A stretch of DNA of 64,000 nt from Arthrobacter sp. Edens01. Its GTDB lineage: Bacteria; Actinomycetota; Actinomycetes; Actinomycetales; Micrococcaceae. The DNA is taken from contig NZ_LKIU01000002.1 in the NCBI RefSeq assembly GCF_001307035.1, positions 1 to 64,000 on the forward strand. The letters are read 5' to 3'. The notes under the pieces were generated by a model, which worked only from the letters and a program-made list of their open reading frames with translations, did no database searches and was not told where the DNA came from. This document shows positions 62,111-64,000 of the stretch, piece by piece. A program made the position numbers and the translations under genes. Positions within the stretch are counted from its first letter, which is position 1, and each line of letters begins with the position of its first letter.

Positions 62111-62131
62111 TTCGCTGGTGAAACCAGCGAA
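62111..62131. promoter_or_regulatory. Second palindrome upstream of lpqY
   Basis: ttcgctggt (62111-62119) and accagcgaa (62123-62131) form 9-bp arms with a 3-base centre. The site lies 111-131 bases before lpqY. It has a different sequence from the palindrome at 62049, so it probably binds another regulator. Confidence 0.6.
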
Positions 62132-62305
62132 ACCTCAGGTGGCAGGGGTGTGGACCGTTACCGATCCGTGTTGAAGGGGGCAGTACAAGCGTAGTTTGGG
62201 CAGCAAAAAAGGGCCGAAGGTGAGTAGTGTGCCCGCAGGTGTCTGCAGGCTTGCGCCGTCGGGGGCCCAGCCCGCTCCCGTCAGGGACTTGGTATGTCCG
62301 CGGCG

Positions 62306-62725
62306 CTAGGAACGGGAGGCAGCCAGCGGAGGGCGCTCCGTGCCGGGGGTGAGGGCTTCGGCGGGATCCGTGCCGAGCTGCAGGATGCGGTTGTCCGCAT
62401 CAACGTGCACCACCGTGGGAACGTAGGCGCGGGCCTCTTCGGTGGTCATGTCGGCGTACGTGATCAGGATGACTTTGTCGCCAATGTTCACCAGGTGCGC
62501 GGCTGCCCCGTTGATGCCTATGACGCCGGAACCGCGTTCACCGGCAATGGTGTAGGTTTCCAGCCGCGAGCCGTTGTCCACATCCACGATCGCTACCAGC
62601 TCGCCGGGAAGGATGTCCGCTGCGTCCAGAAGATCCTCGTCAATCGTCACGGACCCGACGTAGTGGAGATTTGAATGGGTAACGGTAGCTCGGTGGATCT
62701 TGGACTTAAACATTTTGCGGTTCAT
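62306..62725 (-). CDS. panD: Aspartate 1-decarboxylase
   Basis: The 139-aa enzyme makes beta-alanine for pantothenate and CoA. It is a pyruvoyl enzyme cut between Gly and Ser in HYVGSVTID (Ser25 with the start used). That position matches the E. coli processing site and supports the start at 62725. [11 protein letters not shown] and [19 protein letters not shown] are further family motifs. Neither panB nor panC is nearby. Confidence 0.93.
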   Translation of the reverse strand: MNRKMFKSKIHRATVTHSNLHYVGSVTIDEDLLDAADILPGELVAIVDVDNGSRLETYTIAGERGSGVIGINGAAAHLVNIGDKVILITYADMTTEEARAYVPTVVHVDADNRILQLGTDPAEALTPGTERPPLAASRS

Positions 62726-62775
62726 AGCGTGTACAAGTCTACGCCCGCCCCGGTCCGGCCCCTGGGCTCAAAAAA

Positions 62776-62807
62776 GGATCACCCCGGCCGGTGAGCCAGG
62801 GTGATCC
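62776..62807 (-). terminator. Terminator after tRNA-Gly
   Basis: ggatcaccc (62776-62784) pairs with gggtgatcc (62799-62807). On the minus strand it is followed by TTTTTT (62770-62775). It lies 4 bases downstream of the tRNA CCA end. Confidence 0.9.
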
Positions 62808-62811
62808 GTGT

Positions 62812-62885
62812 TGGAGCGGGCGACGGGAATCGAACCCGCGTATCGAGCTTGGGAAGCTAGCGCTCTACCATTGAGCTACGCCCGC
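62812..62885 (-). tRNA. tRNA-Gly (anticodon CCC)
   Basis: The minus strand folds into a cloverleaf: acceptor GCGGGCG/CGCCCGC, D-stem GCTC/GAGC, anticodon loop TTCCCAA with CCC, and T-loop TTCGATT. It reads GGG codons. CCA is encoded at the 3' end (62812-62814). The anticodon stem CTAGC/GCTCG has one T-C mismatch. A terminator follows downstream. Confidence 0.95.
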
Positions 62886-62990
62886 ATGGGCCGGTGAACA
62901 CCGGCACAGGAGACCACTTTACATGTCTTTGGCACCAGCAGCCTAAACACGTTTCGGCTGCCGGTAAGGCTCCGGTGCGCCGGAGAACGG

Positions 62991-63254
62991 CTAGGCCCGG
63001 CGGGCCGCTTCGCCGCTGCGCGCCCGCTCCACCAGCTCGCGCCAGCGCCCCTTGAGCGAAGTCTCCGGGATGGTGACGGCCTCTTTGCCCACGCTTATCT
63101 CGTACGTGAAGCGGTCGGCACCGTTCTGCTCTTCCTGAGGCGGGTCCTGGAGCAGGGGAAGCCAGCGTTCTTCGGCCTCCTCGGGACTCACCTCACTGCT
63201 CCACGTGCGCCGCATGCCAGCCATACCTCCAGTACGCACCACAACGAGTCTCAT
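62991..63254 (-). CDS. Emfourin-type protealysin inhibitor
   Basis: The 87-aa protein begins MRLVVVRTGGMAGMRRTWSSEV and contains DRFTYEISVGKEAVTIPE, the pattern of emfourin, the small inhibitor encoded beside M4 (protealysin-like) peptidases. Its ATG overlaps the peptidase stop by 4 bases. It likely keeps the peptidase inactive in the cytoplasm, as known in the protealysin pair. Confidence 0.88.
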   Translation of the reverse strand: MRLVVVRTGGMAGMRRTWSSEVSPEEAEERWLPLLQDPPQEEQNGADRFTYEISVGKEAVTIPETSLKGRWRELVERARSGEAARRA

Positions 63255-64000
63255 ACCATGACATTAACCTCTTCCCACGCCGCCTGCACAGCAGAACTTT
63301 CTTCGCTTCCGGAGCCGTAGCGCTTTTCCGCGGCCGCAACGGTGGCTGCGGCGAAGACGGAAAACGTGCAGTCGACGGGGAGGCCGGGCTCGGTAATGGT
63401 GTCGTACCAGACCTGGCCTGCGCGTTCCCAGGCGAATCCGCCCAGCCGCACGGCGGCAAGGTAGAAGGCGTGGTTGGGAATTCCGGAATTCAGGTGCACG
63501 CCCCCGTTGTCCGAAGTGGTTTCAACATAGTCCGCCATGTTGGCCGGCTGCGGATCCTTGCCCAGCACGTCGTCGTCGTAAGCCGTGCCGGGGGCTGACA
63601 TGGATCGGAGGGCAGTCCCGGAGACTTCCGGAGTGAACAGGCCTTCCCCGATCAGCCAGGAGGCCTGCTCCGCCGTCTGCCCGCGGAGTTTCTGCTCCAC
63701 CAGGGTTCCGAACACATCGGCCACGGATTCATTCAGCGCCCCGGCCTGGTCCTGGTAGACAAAGTTGGCGGTGTACTGGATGACACCGTGGGTCAGCTCA
63801 TGGCCGATCACCGTCAGCGATTTGCTGAACCGCTGGAATACCTCGCCGTCGCCGTCACCCAGGACCATCTGGGCCCCGTTCCAGAAAGCATTGTCATAGT
63901 CACGGCCGTAATGGACGGTTGCGAGCAGCGGCTGCCCGGCGCCGTCGACCGATGAGCGGCCGTACGCGTCAGAGAACAGTGCGTAGGTGGCACCGAGCCC
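63251..64000 (-). CDS. M4-family metallopeptidase, protealysin-like (partial)
   Basis: The reading frame is open to the right edge, so the N-terminus lies beyond 64000. The 249 visible codons include STVHYG-type substrate residues (ATVHYGRDYDNAFWNG), the zinc motif HELTHG with its Glu, and the third ligand in NESVADVFGTL. SGIPNHAFYLAAVRLGG is the C-terminal motif. The 206-residue track starting at 63868 is only an internal Met. This is a thermolysin-fold peptidase paired with emfourin. Confidence 0.92.
   Translation of the reverse strand, partial: GLGATYALFSDAYGRSSVDGAGQPLLATVHYGRDYDNAFWNGAQMVLGDGDGEVFQRFSKSLTVIGHELTHGVIQYTANFVYQDQAGALNESVADVFGTLVEQKLRGQTAEQASWLIGEGLFTPEVSGTALRSMSAPGTAYDDDVLGKDPQPANMADYVETTSDNGGVHLNSGIPNHAFYLAAVRLGGFAWERAGQVWYDTITEPGLPVDCTFSVFAAATVAAAEKRYGSGSEESSAVQAAWEEVNVMV

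Noticed and set aside
1-64000. CRISPR array, prophage or rRNA operon
   Set aside because: No regularly spaced direct repeats, phage structural genes or rRNA sequence were seen on reading.

Overview
The window is chromosomal DNA from a high-GC actinobacterium, most probably Arthrobacter or a close relative in the Micrococcaceae. The evidence is the GC-rich third-position codon use, frequent GTG/TTG starts, a trehalose importer in the mycobacterial order lpqY-sugA-sugB-sugC, a TIGR03085-type mycothiol-linked protein, DtxR/IdeR-type iron boxes, and typical actinobacterial fusions (CopD-CtaG, NHL-thioredoxin). No rRNA operon, phage or CRISPR array is visible. The only mobile-element trace is a 22-codon, IS30-like transposase tail at the left edge.

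Layout. 1-14.4 kb: a metabolite:H+ symporter (MHS) family MFS gene, a NatAB-like ABC exporter, a LuxR-type two-component system, an M20 amidohydrolase, a LysR gene broken by one frameshift, a second MHS transporter, an APC permease and small enzymes. 14.4-19.4 kb: a 601-residue membrane-anchored repeat protein, divergent from an oxalate/formate-type MFS gene with a 33-aa partner; three evenly spaced operator-like sites lie between them. 19.4-24.9 kb: a D-serine dehydratase / M81 peptidase / MFS operon with a divergent double-HTH Lrp regulator. 24.9-32.5 kb: SDR, formamidase with FmdB, long acyl-CoA dehydrogenase, and MarR-Rieske-reductase genes. 32.5-44.1 kb: iron-siderophore uptake in two DtxR-boxed loci, separated by membrane and envelope genes (MscS, PRC-barrel, BrkB, DUF368), an epimerase and a Xi-class GST. 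44.1-50.6 kb: M23 peptidase, lipid kinase, SGNH hydrolase, a third MHS transporter behind a perfect CRP/GlxR site, and a MarR-glgC pair. 50.9-56.4 kb: cysteine-poor L28-L33-S14 ribosomal operon, HU, CopD/CtaG and NHL-thioredoxin. 56.5-64 kb: a membrane protein, sugC-sugB-sugA-lpqY behind two palindromes, panD, tRNA-Gly(CCC), and an emfourin-M4 metallopeptidase pair that runs off the right edge.

How parts work together. The substrate-binding protein at 32.6 kb and the FecCD/FecE/SIP genes at 40-44 kb probably form one siderophore system, united by near-identical iron boxes. LpqY-SugABC imports or recycles trehalose. The DsdA operon appears to import a substrate, hydrolyse it and deaminate it. 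CopD/CtaG with thioredoxin-NHL fits copper delivery and disulfide chemistry for cytochrome oxidase. A TTAC-N6-GTAR operator-like motif recurs at the thioesterase, repeat-protein and acyl-CoA dehydrogenase promoters, hinting at a shared TetR-type regulator that is not in this window.

The least explained items are two families of intergenic palindromes (one a perfect 58-bp palindrome), the 39-bp-periodic operator array before the repeat protein, the micro-protein coupled to the MFS gene, and the D-serine/M81 operon. All reading was by eye; no searches or alignments were run.
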